A stretch of 64,000 nucleotides of DNA from Variovorax paradoxus (lineage in GTDB: Bacteria; Pseudomonadota; Gammaproteobacteria; Burkholderiales; Burkholderiaceae_C): the NCBI RefSeq assembly GCF_000834655.1, contig NZ_JXQQ01000022.1:1-64000 (forward strand), in the 5' to 3' direction. Shown here in pieces: positions 33,982 through 42,507 of the stretch (position 1 is the stretch's first letter; every line of letters starts with the position of its first letter). A program made the translations under genes and the position numbers. The notes under the pieces are model-generated. The model did not search any database, had not been told where the DNA came from, and saw only the letters and a program-made list of their open reading frames with translations.

Positions 33982-34851
33982 ATGAATTGCACTCTTCGAA
34001 CACCGTTGATCTTCTTCGCTCTCTTTTGTTATTTTGCCTTGATGGTGGCCGCGCTTGCCATCTTCTTGTTCCCTTCTTTTCGCGAGCGTGTGTTGCGAAC
34101 CACGATCGCTTTGACGACTGCAACTGCAGTCTTTTTCATCAAGATCGGCCATCGTTTCGGCCTGGTGTCCGAAGCAAGTTTTCAGTTGGTGCGCGACGGT
34201 GGATCGGGCGTGCGTACTTTCGCCGTACGGCATCGCTATCTGTTGTTGTCGGGCATGGGCTTGCTCGTGATCCCGGTGATGCTGAGCGTGGCGTTCGGAA
34301 CCGGCCGCGTTCTTTTTTTCGACGACTGGGCTACGACGAGCGATCCGAAAATCGAGGCGCTGTTGAAGGGCGAGCAGCTCGTGCCGCCGCCTGCATTGCC
34401 TCCTGAAATCTTCGCGACGGCAGAGGTGGAACAGGTCCGTCCGCTCACGAAGGAAGGCAGTCGCGACTGGGCCGTGCTCGATGCGGACTTCCGCAATCGG
34501 CTGCTTCTGGTCTACAAGATCATGAAAGAGAAACACGGCTACGACCTTGCGTTGCTCGAGGGTTATCGCAGTCCCGAACGCCAGGCCAAACTCGCCGCGT
34601 TGGGCAACACGGTGACGCTCGCCAAGGCCAATCAAAGCTATCATCAGTACGGACTTGCGGCAGACAACGCGTTCTTTCGCAATGGCAAGCTGGTGATCTC
34701 GGAAAGAGACCCGTGGGCCATGGAAGGCTACCGTCTTTATGGCGAAGTGGCCGAGTCCGTGGGGCTGGTGTGGGGTGGTCGATGGTCCTCAATCAAGGAC
34801 TACGGCCACGTGGAGTACCGCAAGCCCGGTTTCAAATTGCCACGCGACTGA
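33982..34851 (+). CDS. Membrane-anchored M15-family peptidoglycan peptidase
   Basis: The 289-residue product has two or three N-terminal TM helices (about 10-30, 39-56 and 84-105), then a VanY/CwlK-like M15 domain. Zinc and catalytic residues are visible: H221 in SYHQYGLAADN with D228, and H276 in DYGHVEY; LLEGYRSPERQAKL precedes them. M15 enzymes cut peptide cross-links of the wall. In Acinetobacter the T6SS-linked TagX of this class opens peptidoglycan for apparatus assembly, and that role fits the position just before PAAR and tssM. A TACAAT hexamer overlaps the chosen ATG, so a later start is possible. Confidence 0.83.
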   Translation: MNCTLRTPLIFFALFCYFALMVAALAIFLFPSFRERVLRTTIALTTATAVFFIKIGHRFGLVSEASFQLVRDGGSGVRTFAVRHRYLLLSGMGLLVIPVMLSVAFGTGRVLFFDDWATTSDPKIEALLKGEQLVPPPALPPEIFATAEVEQVRPLTKEGSRDWAVLDADFRNRLLLVYKIMKEKHGYDLALLEGYRSPERQAKLAALGNTVTLAKANQSYHQYGLAADNAFFRNGKLVISERDPWAMEGYRLYGEVAESVGLVWGGRWSSIKDYGHVEYRKPGFKLPRD

Positions 34852-34910
34852 ATGCCCACAGGGCATCTGTCGCATCGACAAACCAACGAGGCAAGCAAGG
34901 GGGAGTTCGA

Positions 34911-35204
34911 ATGGAAGAGGATCAACCCGCCGCGGACGACGATCGTCCGTGGATCGTCCTGCACGACAAGACCGACCATGGCGGCCGCGTGATCACCGCG
35001 TCCGAGAACACGAGCATCGACGAGCGCCGCGTGGCGCGTGTCGGTGACCTAGTGTCGTGCCCGCGGGTCGGCCACGGCATCAACCCGATCGTGACCGGCA
35101 GCCGCTACGTCATGCTCGATGGCCGGTATGTTGCGCGGCACGGTGACAAGGCCCGCTGCGGCTGTACCTTGCTGTCGAGCCAGATCGCTTCCGCATCCGA
35201 ATGA
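34911..35204 (+). CDS. PAAR-domain spike tip protein
   Basis: The 97-residue protein has the PAAR pattern: RVARVGDLVSCPRVGHGINPIVTGS, then RYVARHGDKARCGCTLLS, with metal-binding Cys and His residues. PAAR proteins sharpen the VgrG tip. The N-terminal 20 residues are acidic. The ATG at 34911 follows AAGGGGGAG. It has no extension domain, so it acts as a plain tip rather than an evolved effector. Confidence 0.92.
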   Translation: MEEDQPAADDDRPWIVLHDKTDHGGRVITASENTSIDERRVARVGDLVSCPRVGHGINPIVTGSRYVMLDGRYVARHGDKARCGCTLLSSQIASASE

Positions 35205-35291
35205 CGACGGCCACCCGATCGGCTGCAGGCACGGCATGCGGCACGGCGGCCGCGTGCGCCGTCGCATGACGAAGGCATCGACGAACTGCTG

Positions 35292-36779
35292 ATGCTCGCG
35301 CGACTGGTCAAGCCCACCCTCATGTTCTCCGCCGTGTTCATCACGGTGTGGGTGATCGTGGTCGTTTACTGGAATTACACGGCGCGCATGCCGAGCACGA
35401 GCGACATCGCGCTCTACCTCGTCGTGCTGCCGCTGGCGCTGGTGGTGTTCTATCTCCTGCTGCGGCGGATCTTCGCGGGCGTATCGCCCACCGCCGCATT
35501 GCCTTCGGCTGCGGGCGTTTCAACCGCTGCAACCGGTGGTGCCGCATCGACCGGCGCTACGGCCGATGCGCCGCAAGAGCGCATGCAGATGTCGGTGCTC
35601 GCATTCGCGCTTCGCACGCCGCGCGGCAACGATGCCGATGCGGTGGCCACCGCCGTCGGCCAGGCGCAGGCGCCCGACCTCGTTCCTGAGCTGCGGGACG
35701 GCGCAGGCTTTCCCATGCTCGCGGGCTGTGTCGACGGCATCGATCCGAACGAGCTTCGCGAACGCCTGCGCGAATCGCTGCGGCCCGCGCCGGAGCGCTT
35801 CAATGCCGATGCGCTGGCCGACGACCGGCTGCGCGCCATCCACCTGATGTCCGACGTGCTGCAGGAGTTGCTCGCTTCGGCGAGCGATGCATTGCTCAAT
35901 GCCGGCGATGCGCTTTCGGTGCGCGCGCCCGGGCGCTTCGTCTCGAGCGGCGCGATCGTTCCTGGTTCCGCGTCGGCGCCGCAGCTGTGCATCTCGCTGC
36001 TGTTGCCCGGTGCCTGGAGTGAGAGCGAGCGCGCGGTCGCCACGCAATGGGTGCAGCAGCTGGCGCGCGAGGCCGACCCCTCGCAGCACTGGAGCGTCGA
36101 TTGCTTCAAGAGCGAGGCCGGCGTCTCCGCGATGGCGCTGCTCGACCGCATCAGTGTCTCGCTTCATCGCGAACAGAGGCCCGCGCTGTGGATGGCGCTG
36201 GCCGCCGATTCCGCGATTTCCAACGAGTGCGTTGCGCGCTGGGACGCAGAAGGCCTCTTGTATTCATCCGCCCGCCGCAACGGCCGCGTGCCCGGCGAAG
36301 CAGCCGCAGGCCTGCTCCTGGCTCGAGCCGGCGATGCGCTGTTCGCGCAGCCCCACGGCGTGCTGCTCTCGCGCAGCGCGAGCGGCCAGCGCGATGGGTC
36401 TGCCGACACCGCCCGCGTGCCCAATGCCAGCCTGCTCGACCTCTTCGCCCAGCGCCTGATGGCGGCTTCGGCACTGCAGCCCGAAGCGGTCGACTGGGTC
36501 GTGAGCGATGCCGACCACCGCACGAGCCGCGTTACCGAAGTGGCCCAACTCGTGCAGGAGCGGCTGCCGCACCTGCCTTTCGAAAACAACCTTTCCGTCT
36601 GCGCGAGCCTGGGCCACCTGGGCGCCGCGGCCGACATGACTGCCGTGGCACTCGCGTGTCACCTGGCCGTGCGAGATTCACGGCACGTGCTCGCGCTTTC
36701 CGTGCAGGACGCGCGCGCCCGGACAGCCATGCTTGCCGGCCCCGCGATCCCCCCGAGCCCTGTGCCACAAGCCACTTAA
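35292..36779 (+). CDS. T6SS-linked membrane protein with a degenerate thiolase/ketosynthase-like domain
   Basis: The 495-residue protein has two N-terminal TM helices (about 10-30 and 40-57) and a soluble domain from about residue 95. Its last 200 residues carry motifs of the thiolase/beta-ketoacyl synthase fold: WMALAADSAIS, the PGEAAAGLLLAR segment from residue 334, the SDADHRTSRVTE region where ketosynthases have HGT (H409), and GHLGAAA at 441-447. The catalytic Cys-His-His set is not evident. It is therefore probably a non-enzymatic structural or binding protein in the inner membrane. It lies 25 bases before tssM and is likely co-expressed. The fold call rests on motif reading only. Confidence 0.68.
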   Translation: MLARLVKPTLMFSAVFITVWVIVVVYWNYTARMPSTSDIALYLVVLPLALVVFYLLLRRIFAGVSPTAALPSAAGVSTAATGGAASTGATADAPQERMQMSVLAFALRTPRGNDADAVATAVGQAQAPDLVPELRDGAGFPMLAGCVDGIDPNELRERLRESLRPAPERFNADALADDRLRAIHLMSDVLQELLASASDALLNAGDALSVRAPGRFVSSGAIVPGSASAPQLCISLLLPGAWSESERAVATQWVQQLAREADPSQHWSVDCFKSEAGVSAMALLDRISVSLHREQRPALWMALAADSAISNECVARWDAEGLLYSSARRNGRVPGEAAAGLLLARAGDALFAQPHGVLLSRSASGQRDGSADTARVPNASLLDLFAQRLMAASALQPEAVDWVVSDADHRTSRVTEVAQLVQERLPHLPFENNLSVCASLGHLGAAADMTAVALACHLAVRDSRHVLALSVQDARARTAMLAGPAIPPSPVPQAT

Positions 36780-36804
36780 AACCGGACCGATTCCAGAAAC
36801 ATCT

Positions 36805-39800
36805 ATGCGGCGATTCTTCAGTTTCCTGGCCGATCCGCGCACCCTCTCGGTGATCGGCGCCATCGCGCTCGGCGCGTTCCTTTTGATCGGCGCGCAGACG
36901 CTGGAGATCGGCGCGATCTGGGCCGTCGGCATCTTCGCGGTGCTGCTGCTCCTGTGGCTGCTCGTGTGGTTCGTGCGGCGCATGCGCACACGCTCGGCCA
37001 ACCGCAAGCTGGGCGACATGCTCGAAGACCAGGCCGATGCCGCCGTGCGCGACAGCGACCCCGAGCGCAAGGCCGAGATCGACGAGCTGCGCGGACGCAT
37101 GGTCGAGGCCGTCAAGACCATCAAGACGTCAAAGATCGGCCAGATGTCGGGCAGCGAAGCGCTGTACGAGCTGCCTTGGTATATGGTTATCGGCAACCCG
37201 GCGGCGGGCAAGAGCAGCGCCATCCTGAACTCGGGCCTGCAGTTCCCGTTCGCGGACAAGGGCAACGCGGTGATCCAGGGCATCGGCGGCACGCGCAACT
37301 GCGACTGGTTCTTCACTACCGAAGGCATCGTGCTCGATACCGCGGGCCGCTATTCCATTCACCAGGAAGACCGCAAGGAATGGTTCGGCTTTCTCGACCT
37401 GCTCAAGAAGTACCGGCCGAAGGCGCCGATCAACGGGATCATCATCACCGCGAGCATTCCCGAGCTGATCGGCAGCCGGCCCGATTTTGCGATCCAGCTG
37501 GCCAAGAACCTGCGCCAGCGCATGCAGGAGCTGACCGAGCGGCTGGAGGTGTTCGCGCCGGTCTACGTGATGTTCACCAAGGCCGACCTGATCACCGGCT
37601 TTGCCGAGTTCTTCGGCGACAGCGACAAGATGGAGCGCGACCGGGTGTGGGGCGCGTCGCTGCCCTACGACGGCGACGAGAAGCAGGACGCCGTCGCCCA
37701 GTTCGACAAGCGCTTCGACGAGCTCTACATGGGGCTGAAGGAAATCAGCGTCTCGCACTTCGCGAACCACCGCAGCAGCGATCCGTCGCCCGAGCTGCTG
37801 ATCTTTCCGCTCGAGTTCGCAGCCATCAAGCCTGCGCTGCGCGCGTTCCTGGCCACGCTGTTCGAGAGCAATCCGTTCCAGCACAAGCCGGTGTTCCGCG
37901 GCTTCTACTTCACCAGCGCGCTGCAAGAGGGCACGATGCGCAGCCTGTCGACCGAGCGCATCGCCAAGCGCTTCGGACTCACGCTGAACAACGCGGCCAC
38001 CAAGTCCAAGGAAATCTATTCGCAGAACGGGTTCTTCCTGCGCGACCTGTTCTCCAAGGTGATCTTTGCCGACAAGAAGACGGTGCGGCAGTTCTCCAGC
38101 CCGGTGAAGGCGCGCGTGCGCTACGTGAGCTTCTTTGCCTTCGTCGCGGTGCTGGGGCTCCTGCTGGGCGGATGGACCTGGTCTTACCTGGGCAACCGGC
38201 AGCTGGTGGAGAACGTGCAGGCCGACCTGGACAAGGTGGTCAAGCTGCAGGCGAGCGACAACGGCTTGCGCACGCGTTTCGAGGCGCTGGGCATCCTGCA
38301 GGACCGCATCGAGCAACTCGAGAAATTCCGCAACGACCGGCCGCTGTCGCTCTCGCTGGGCCTCTACCAGGGCAACCAGCTCGAAGACAAGCTCGTGGCC
38401 GAGTACTACGGCGGCGTCAAGCAGCTGATGCTGGCGCCGGTGTCCGACAACCTGCAGGCGTTCCTGCGCGAGGTCAACGCGCATCCGGAGCGCCTGAAGC
38501 GCGCGGACGCGGCGGGCAACCCGGCCGCGCCGGTCGCGGTCTCGACCGCCACGCCGGCAGCGCCGGCTGCGGAGAGCGGCGGCCTGTATGCGGGCTCGTC
38601 GCCGGCCGATGTGCAGGACGCCTACAACGCGCTCAAGACCTATCTCATGCTGTCCGACAAGCGGCAGGTGGAAACGGCGCACCTCACGGACCAGATCTCG
38701 CGCTTCTGGCGCGGCTGGCTCGAAAGCAACCGCGGCGACATGCCGCGCGCGGCGGTCATCCGCGATGCCGAGCGGATGATCACCTTCTACCTGCGCCGCG
38801 TGGGCGACGACAACTGGCCCGCGCTCGCCGACACCAACCTCGCGCTGGTCGAGCAGACGCGCGACAACCTGCGCCGCGTGGTGCGCGGCATGCCGGCGCG
38901 GGAGCGCGTCTACGCCGAGATCAAGGCGCGCGCCTCCACGCGCTTCGCGCCGATGACGGTGGCGCGCATCCTGGGCGCCACGGCCGGCGCCGAGAGCGAA
39001 GGCACCATCGCCGGCAGCGTCGCGATCTCGGGCGCCTTCACGCGCGAGGCGTGGCAGCAGTACGTGGACGATGCGATCCGCGACGCCGCCAACAAGGAAA
39101 CGTCGAGCAAGGACTGGGTGCTCAACGTCGCGGGCAACGACGACCTCACGCTCGAGGGCAGCCCCGAGCAGATCCGCAAGACGCTGGCCACCATGTACAA
39201 GCTGGAGTACGCCAAGGAGTGGCAGCGCTTCCTGCAGGGCATCGCGGTCAAGGACATGGGCAGCTTCGAGCAGGCCGTGGTGGCGATGAACCTCCTGGGC
39301 GATCCGCAGAATTCGCCGATCCGCAAGGTCTTCGACACGGTCTACGACCAGACCTCGTGGGACAACCCCTCGCTCGTCAATGCCGGGCTGCAACAGGCGC
39401 GCACCGGGGCGCTCAACTGGTTCAAGAATCTCTTCAGCCGCGCGACGCCGTCGCAGGTCAACGTGAACATCGACGCGAGCGGCAACCGCACCGAGATTCC
39501 GATGGGCCCGATCGGCCGCGAGTTCGCGGGCGTCGCGCGCCTGGTGGTCGAGCGCGACAACGCGTCGCTGCTGCGCGGCTATCTCGCCACGCTGTCCAAG
39601 CTGCGCGGGCGCTTCAACCAGATCAAGAACCAGGGCGACCCCGGGCCGGGCGCGCGCCAGCTCATGCAGCAGACGCTGGAGGGCAACGGCTCCGAGCTGG
39701 CCGATGCGCTCAAGTACGTCGACGAGCAGATGCTCACGGGCATGGATGCGTCGCAGCGCCAGGCCCTGCGGCCGCTGCTGGTGCGCCCGTTGCTGCAGGC

Positions 39801-40647
39801 CTATGCGGTGACGATCCAGCCGACGGCGGTGGAGGTCAACAAGATCTGGAGCGCGCAGGTGCACCAGCCGTTCCAGCAATCGCTCGCGACCAAGTACCCG
39901 TTCGCCGCAGGCGCGAAGATCGAAGCCTCGCCCGCGGAGATCGCGCAGTACTTCGGACCCGAAGGCGCCATCGGCAAGTTCGTGACGACCACGCTCGGCT
40001 CGCTGGTCATCCGCCGCGGCGACCTGTTGTCGCCTCGCGCCTGGGGAGACCAAGGCCTTACGCTGAGCCCCGATTTCGTCAACGGCTTCTCGCAATGGGT
40101 GGCGCCGCTGTCGGGCGCGGCGGCCAGCGGCGGCGGCGGTGCCGCGCAGCCGCAGACGCTGTTCCAGATCCTGCCGCAGCCCGTCTCGGGCCTGACGGAA
40201 TACATGGTCGAAATCGACGGCCAGCAACTGCGCTACCGCAACACGCCGCCGCAGTGGTCCAACTTCGTCTGGCCCAACGCGCAGGGCACGCCGGGCGCGC
40301 GGATCACGGCGGTGACCTTCGACGGACGCACCGTCGAACTCATCAACGAGCCGGGCAACTTCGGGCTGGAGCGCCTGCTCAGCACGGCCCAGCGCACGCG
40401 GCTGCCCGACGGCAGCTTCGAGCTCACCTGGGCGCGCGACAACGCGAGCGTGACCGTGAAGCTGCGCGTGATCCAGAACACCCAGTCGGGCGGCTCGGGC
40501 GGCGATTCGCCGCAGGGCAAGGGGCTGCGCGGCACCGTGCTGCCTTCGTCGGTGGCAGAGATCGGCGTGCCCGCGGCATCGCGCGCAGTGCCGGCAGCAA
40601 CGGCACCGGGGGCACCGGCAGCAACGGCACAGGGAGTCGGCAAATGA
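36805..40647 (+). CDS. tssM: T6SS membrane-complex protein TssM (IcmF)
   Basis: The 1280-residue protein has two N-terminal TM helices (about 15-57), a cytoplasmic GTPase-like domain with Walker A GNPAAGKSS (from G130), and TM3 (about 441-464). A large periplasmic region ends in the TssJ-binding beta domain (VEIDGQQLRYRNTPPQWSNF, FGLERLL). TssM forms the trans-envelope core with TssL and TssJ. The ATG at 36805 gives the canonical start. It overlaps tagF by four bases. The Ala/Pro/Thr-rich C-terminal tail is unusual but short. Confidence 0.97.
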   Translation: MRRFFSFLADPRTLSVIGAIALGAFLLIGAQTLEIGAIWAVGIFAVLLLLWLLVWFVRRMRTRSANRKLGDMLEDQADAAVRDSDPERKAEIDELRGRMVEAVKTIKTSKIGQMSGSEALYELPWYMVIGNPAAGKSSAILNSGLQFPFADKGNAVIQGIGGTRNCDWFFTTEGIVLDTAGRYSIHQEDRKEWFGFLDLLKKYRPKAPINGIIITASIPELIGSRPDFAIQLAKNLRQRMQELTERLEVFAPVYVMFTKADLITGFAEFFGDSDKMERDRVWGASLPYDGDEKQDAVAQFDKRFDELYMGLKEISVSHFANHRSSDPSPELLIFPLEFAAIKPALRAFLATLFESNPFQHKPVFRGFYFTSALQEGTMRSLSTERIAKRFGLTLNNAATKSKEIYSQNGFFLRDLFSKVIFADKKTVRQFSSPVKARVRYVSFFAFVAVLGLLLGGWTWSYLGNRQLVENVQADLDKVVKLQASDNGLRTRFEALGILQDRIEQLEKFRNDRPLSLSLGLYQGNQLEDKLVAEYYGGVKQLMLAPVSDNLQAFLREVNAHPERLKRADAAGNPAAPVAVSTATPAAPAAESGGLYAGSSPADVQDAYNALKTYLMLSDKRQVETAHLTDQISRFWRGWLESNRGDMPRAAVIRDAERMITFYLRRVGDDNWPALADTNLALVEQTRDNLRRVVRGMPARERVYAEIKARASTRFAPMTVARILGATAGAESEGTIAGSVAISGAFTREAWQQYVDDAIRDAANKETSSKDWVLNVAGNDDLTLEGSPEQIRKTLATMYKLEYAKEWQRFLQGIAVKDMGSFEQAVVAMNLLGDPQNSPIRKVFDTVYDQTSWDNPSLVNAGLQQARTGALNWFKNLFSRATPSQVNVNIDASGNRTEIPMGPIGREFAGVARLVVERDNASLLRGYLATLSKLRGRFNQIKNQGDPGPGARQLMQQTLEGNGSELADALKYVDEQMLTGMDASQRQALRPLLVRPLLQAYAVTIQPTAVEVNKIWSAQVHQPFQQSLATKYPFAAGAKIEASPAEIAQYFGPEGAIGKFVTTTLGSLVIRRGDLLSPRAWGDQGLTLSPDFVNGFSQWVAPLSGAAASGGGGAAQPQTLFQILPQPVSGLTEYMVEIDGQQLRYRNTPPQWSNFVWPNAQGTPGARITAVTFDGRTVELINEPGNFGLERLLSTAQRTRLPDGSFELTWARDNASVTVKLRVIQNTQSGGSGGDSPQGKGLRGTVLPSSVAEIGVPAASRAVPAATAPGAPAATAQGVGK

Positions 40648-41633
40648 GCGCGCTGCAGCCACAACAGCTGTGCTACTTCGGCAAGTTGCCCGGCCGCGGC
40701 GACTTCGTGAAGGGGCTCTACAACCCGCAGCTCATCAAGGTGTTCGACAACTGGCTGTCGCAGACCATGGAGATGCTGTCGGAAGACCCGCGCTGGAAGA
40801 TCATCTACGACAACGCGGCGCCGATCCATTTCGTGTGCCTGGGCTCGCGCAGCCGCGTGGCCATCGCGGGACACCTGAAGGCCAGCCGCGACGAGTCGTC
40901 GCGCCGCTATCCGTTCCTGGCGGCCACCTCGGTGGAAGTCGACGAAGCGCTCGACTTCATGCGCGGCGCGCCGATGCTGATCGGCCCCTACTGGGACCGC
41001 ATGGCGGTGCAGGTCAATGCGCTGGCCGAAGGCACCGATCTGGACAGCGAGTTGAAGCGCTTCGAGGCGCTCGATCCGGCCATCGAGACGGGCTTCAGGA
41101 AGTCCGCCTCGCGCGCCACCTATGCGGCCTTCACGCGCGACACGAGCTTGCTGCGCATCGAGCAGATGCTCAACTTCGACGGTCACAAGGTGTCGCTGCG
41201 CCGCGCCATCCTGGCGCTGGGCCTCCTGCTTCAGCCGGTGATGGCCAGCGCGGTGTCGCACCTGGAGAAGGGGCTCACGCTGCCGCTGCCGCGCGACCCG
41301 ATCGACCGCTCGCTGATCGCCACCTTCTGGCTCGAATTGGTGTCGCAGTTCCTCGCCAAGGCCGACTTCGAACTCGTGCTGATGGCCACCGAGATCGACG
41401 GCCGCTCGCGACTGGTGATCGGTTTCAACGGCCTGTCGCCGCGCAGCCTGCAGAGCGTGCTGCACCCGCAGGTCTACACCGAGCACAACATCGACATCGA
41501 CAACCCGGAGTGGGTCGAGGACACCATCCACAGCAACTACGCGATGTTCAAGCTGGTGAGTTATCTCGACCAGCCGCAGCTGCCGCTGGACATCGTGCTT
41601 TCCGCCTTTCGCGAAGTCTTCATCGGGGAATGA
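40644..41633 (+). CDS. tagF: T6SS regulator TagF
   Basis: The 329-residue product starts with the TagF pattern YFGKLPGRGDFVKG and contains FVCLGSRSRVAIAGHLKASRDESSRRYPF, typical of the TagF N-terminal domain. TagF represses T6SS post-translationally, in Pseudomonas through Fha. Here it is not fused to a phosphatase, and no ppkA, pppA or fha gene is in the window. The start overlaps the tssM stop (ATGA). Confidence 0.93.
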   Translation: MSALQPQQLCYFGKLPGRGDFVKGLYNPQLIKVFDNWLSQTMEMLSEDPRWKIIYDNAAPIHFVCLGSRSRVAIAGHLKASRDESSRRYPFLAATSVEVDEALDFMRGAPMLIGPYWDRMAVQVNALAEGTDLDSELKRFEALDPAIETGFRKSASRATYAAFTRDTSLLRIEQMLNFDGHKVSLRRAILALGLLLQPVMASAVSHLEKGLTLPLPRDPIDRSLIATFWLELVSQFLAKADFELVLMATEIDGRSRLVIGFNGLSPRSLQSVLHPQVYTEHNIDIDNPEWVEDTIHSNYAMFKLVSYLDQPQLPLDIVLSAFREVFIGE

Positions 41634-41640
41634 CACGGTC

Positions 41641-42474
41641 ATGAAAAGTTCTTTGCGCGTCAAGTCGCTGGCCCTGGCCCTGGCCGTTGCGTTCGCATTC
41701 GCCGGTGCCGCGAACGCACAGACGGCGGGCGCTCCGGGCGCCCTGGTCGAAACCACGCCGGCGGCCAACGCCAAGGGCGAGCAGGTCGTGGCCGGCGGGC
41801 AGGTGCCCGACGAGGCCACGCGCGTCGCCGTCATCGAGGCGCTGCGCCGCATCTACGGCGCGGCCAACGTGGTCGACAAGATCGAGGTGGTGAACACCGT
41901 GAGCATGCCGGCCAACTGGGCGGCCAACGTGCAGCGGCTGATCACGCCGTCGCTCAAGGACATCCATCGCGGCCAGTTCCAGATCGAGGGCACGCAGATG
42001 GCCCTGAGCGGCGAAGTGGGCAACGAGGCGCTGCGCCAGAAGATCGTGAGCGACATGGCCAATTCGCTCAACCCGACCTACACCATCAAGAACAGCCTGC
42101 GCGTGCCTGTGTCGGAGCAGATCGCCGTCGACCAGGCGCTGGCCAACCGCACCATCGAGTTCGAACTGGGCAGCGCCACGCTCACGCGCAAGGGCCGCGA
42201 CATCCTGGACGAGATGGCGCCGATCCTGCAGAAGCTCACGAACAAGTCGGTGGCCGTGGTCGGCCACACCGACAACGCGGGCAGCCGGGCGTCGAACCTG
42301 GCGCTGAGCCAGTCGCGCGCGGAAGCGGTCAAGGGCTACCTGGTGGGCAAGGGCATCGATCCGATGACGCTCACGACGTCGGGCGTCGGCCCGGACCAGC
42401 CGGTGGCGAGCAACGCGACCGACGATGGCCGCTCGCGCAATCGGCGCATCGAGTTCCGCGTCGGGCGCACCTGA
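41641..42474 (+). CDS. Periplasmic OmpA/BON-domain protein (TagL-like)
   Basis: The 277-residue product has a cleavable signal peptide (ending in A-N-A), a middle region with a BON-like pattern (MALSGEVGNEALRQKIVSDM), and a C-terminal OmpA domain with TIEFELGSATLTRKG, VVGHTDNAGSRASNLALSQSRA and NRRIEFRV. The OmpA domain binds peptidoglycan. Because TssL here lacks such a domain, this protein may anchor the T6SS to the wall, as TagL does elsewhere, but it is soluble rather than membrane-inserted. Confidence 0.88.
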   Translation: MKSSLRVKSLALALAVAFAFAGAANAQTAGAPGALVETTPAANAKGEQVVAGGQVPDEATRVAVIEALRRIYGAANVVDKIEVVNTVSMPANWAANVQRLITPSLKDIHRGQFQIEGTQMALSGEVGNEALRQKIVSDMANSLNPTYTIKNSLRVPVSEQIAVDQALANRTIEFELGSATLTRKGRDILDEMAPILQKLTNKSVAVVGHTDNAGSRASNLALSQSRAEAVKGYLVGKGIDPMTLTTSGVGPDQPVASNATDDGRSRNRRIEFRVGRT

Positions 42475-42507
42475 GCCAGCGCCGGGCGGCCCGCATGCGC
42501 GGGGCGC

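Noticed and set aside
33978..33983. TACAAT as the -10 box of the M15 peptidase gene
   Set aside because: It overlaps the best start codon and no -35 box lies at the right distance; kept only as a caveat on the start.
36954..40643. Plus-strand frame that would extend tagF upstream to more than 1500 residues
   Set aside because: The extension is a shifted frame of tssM. TagF has a normal start at 40644 overlapping the tssM stop.
37129..40662. Minus-strand open frame of over 1100 codons opposite tssM
   Set aside because: Composition is Arg/His/Leu-rich as expected of antisense frames in GC-rich DNA; tssM explains the region.
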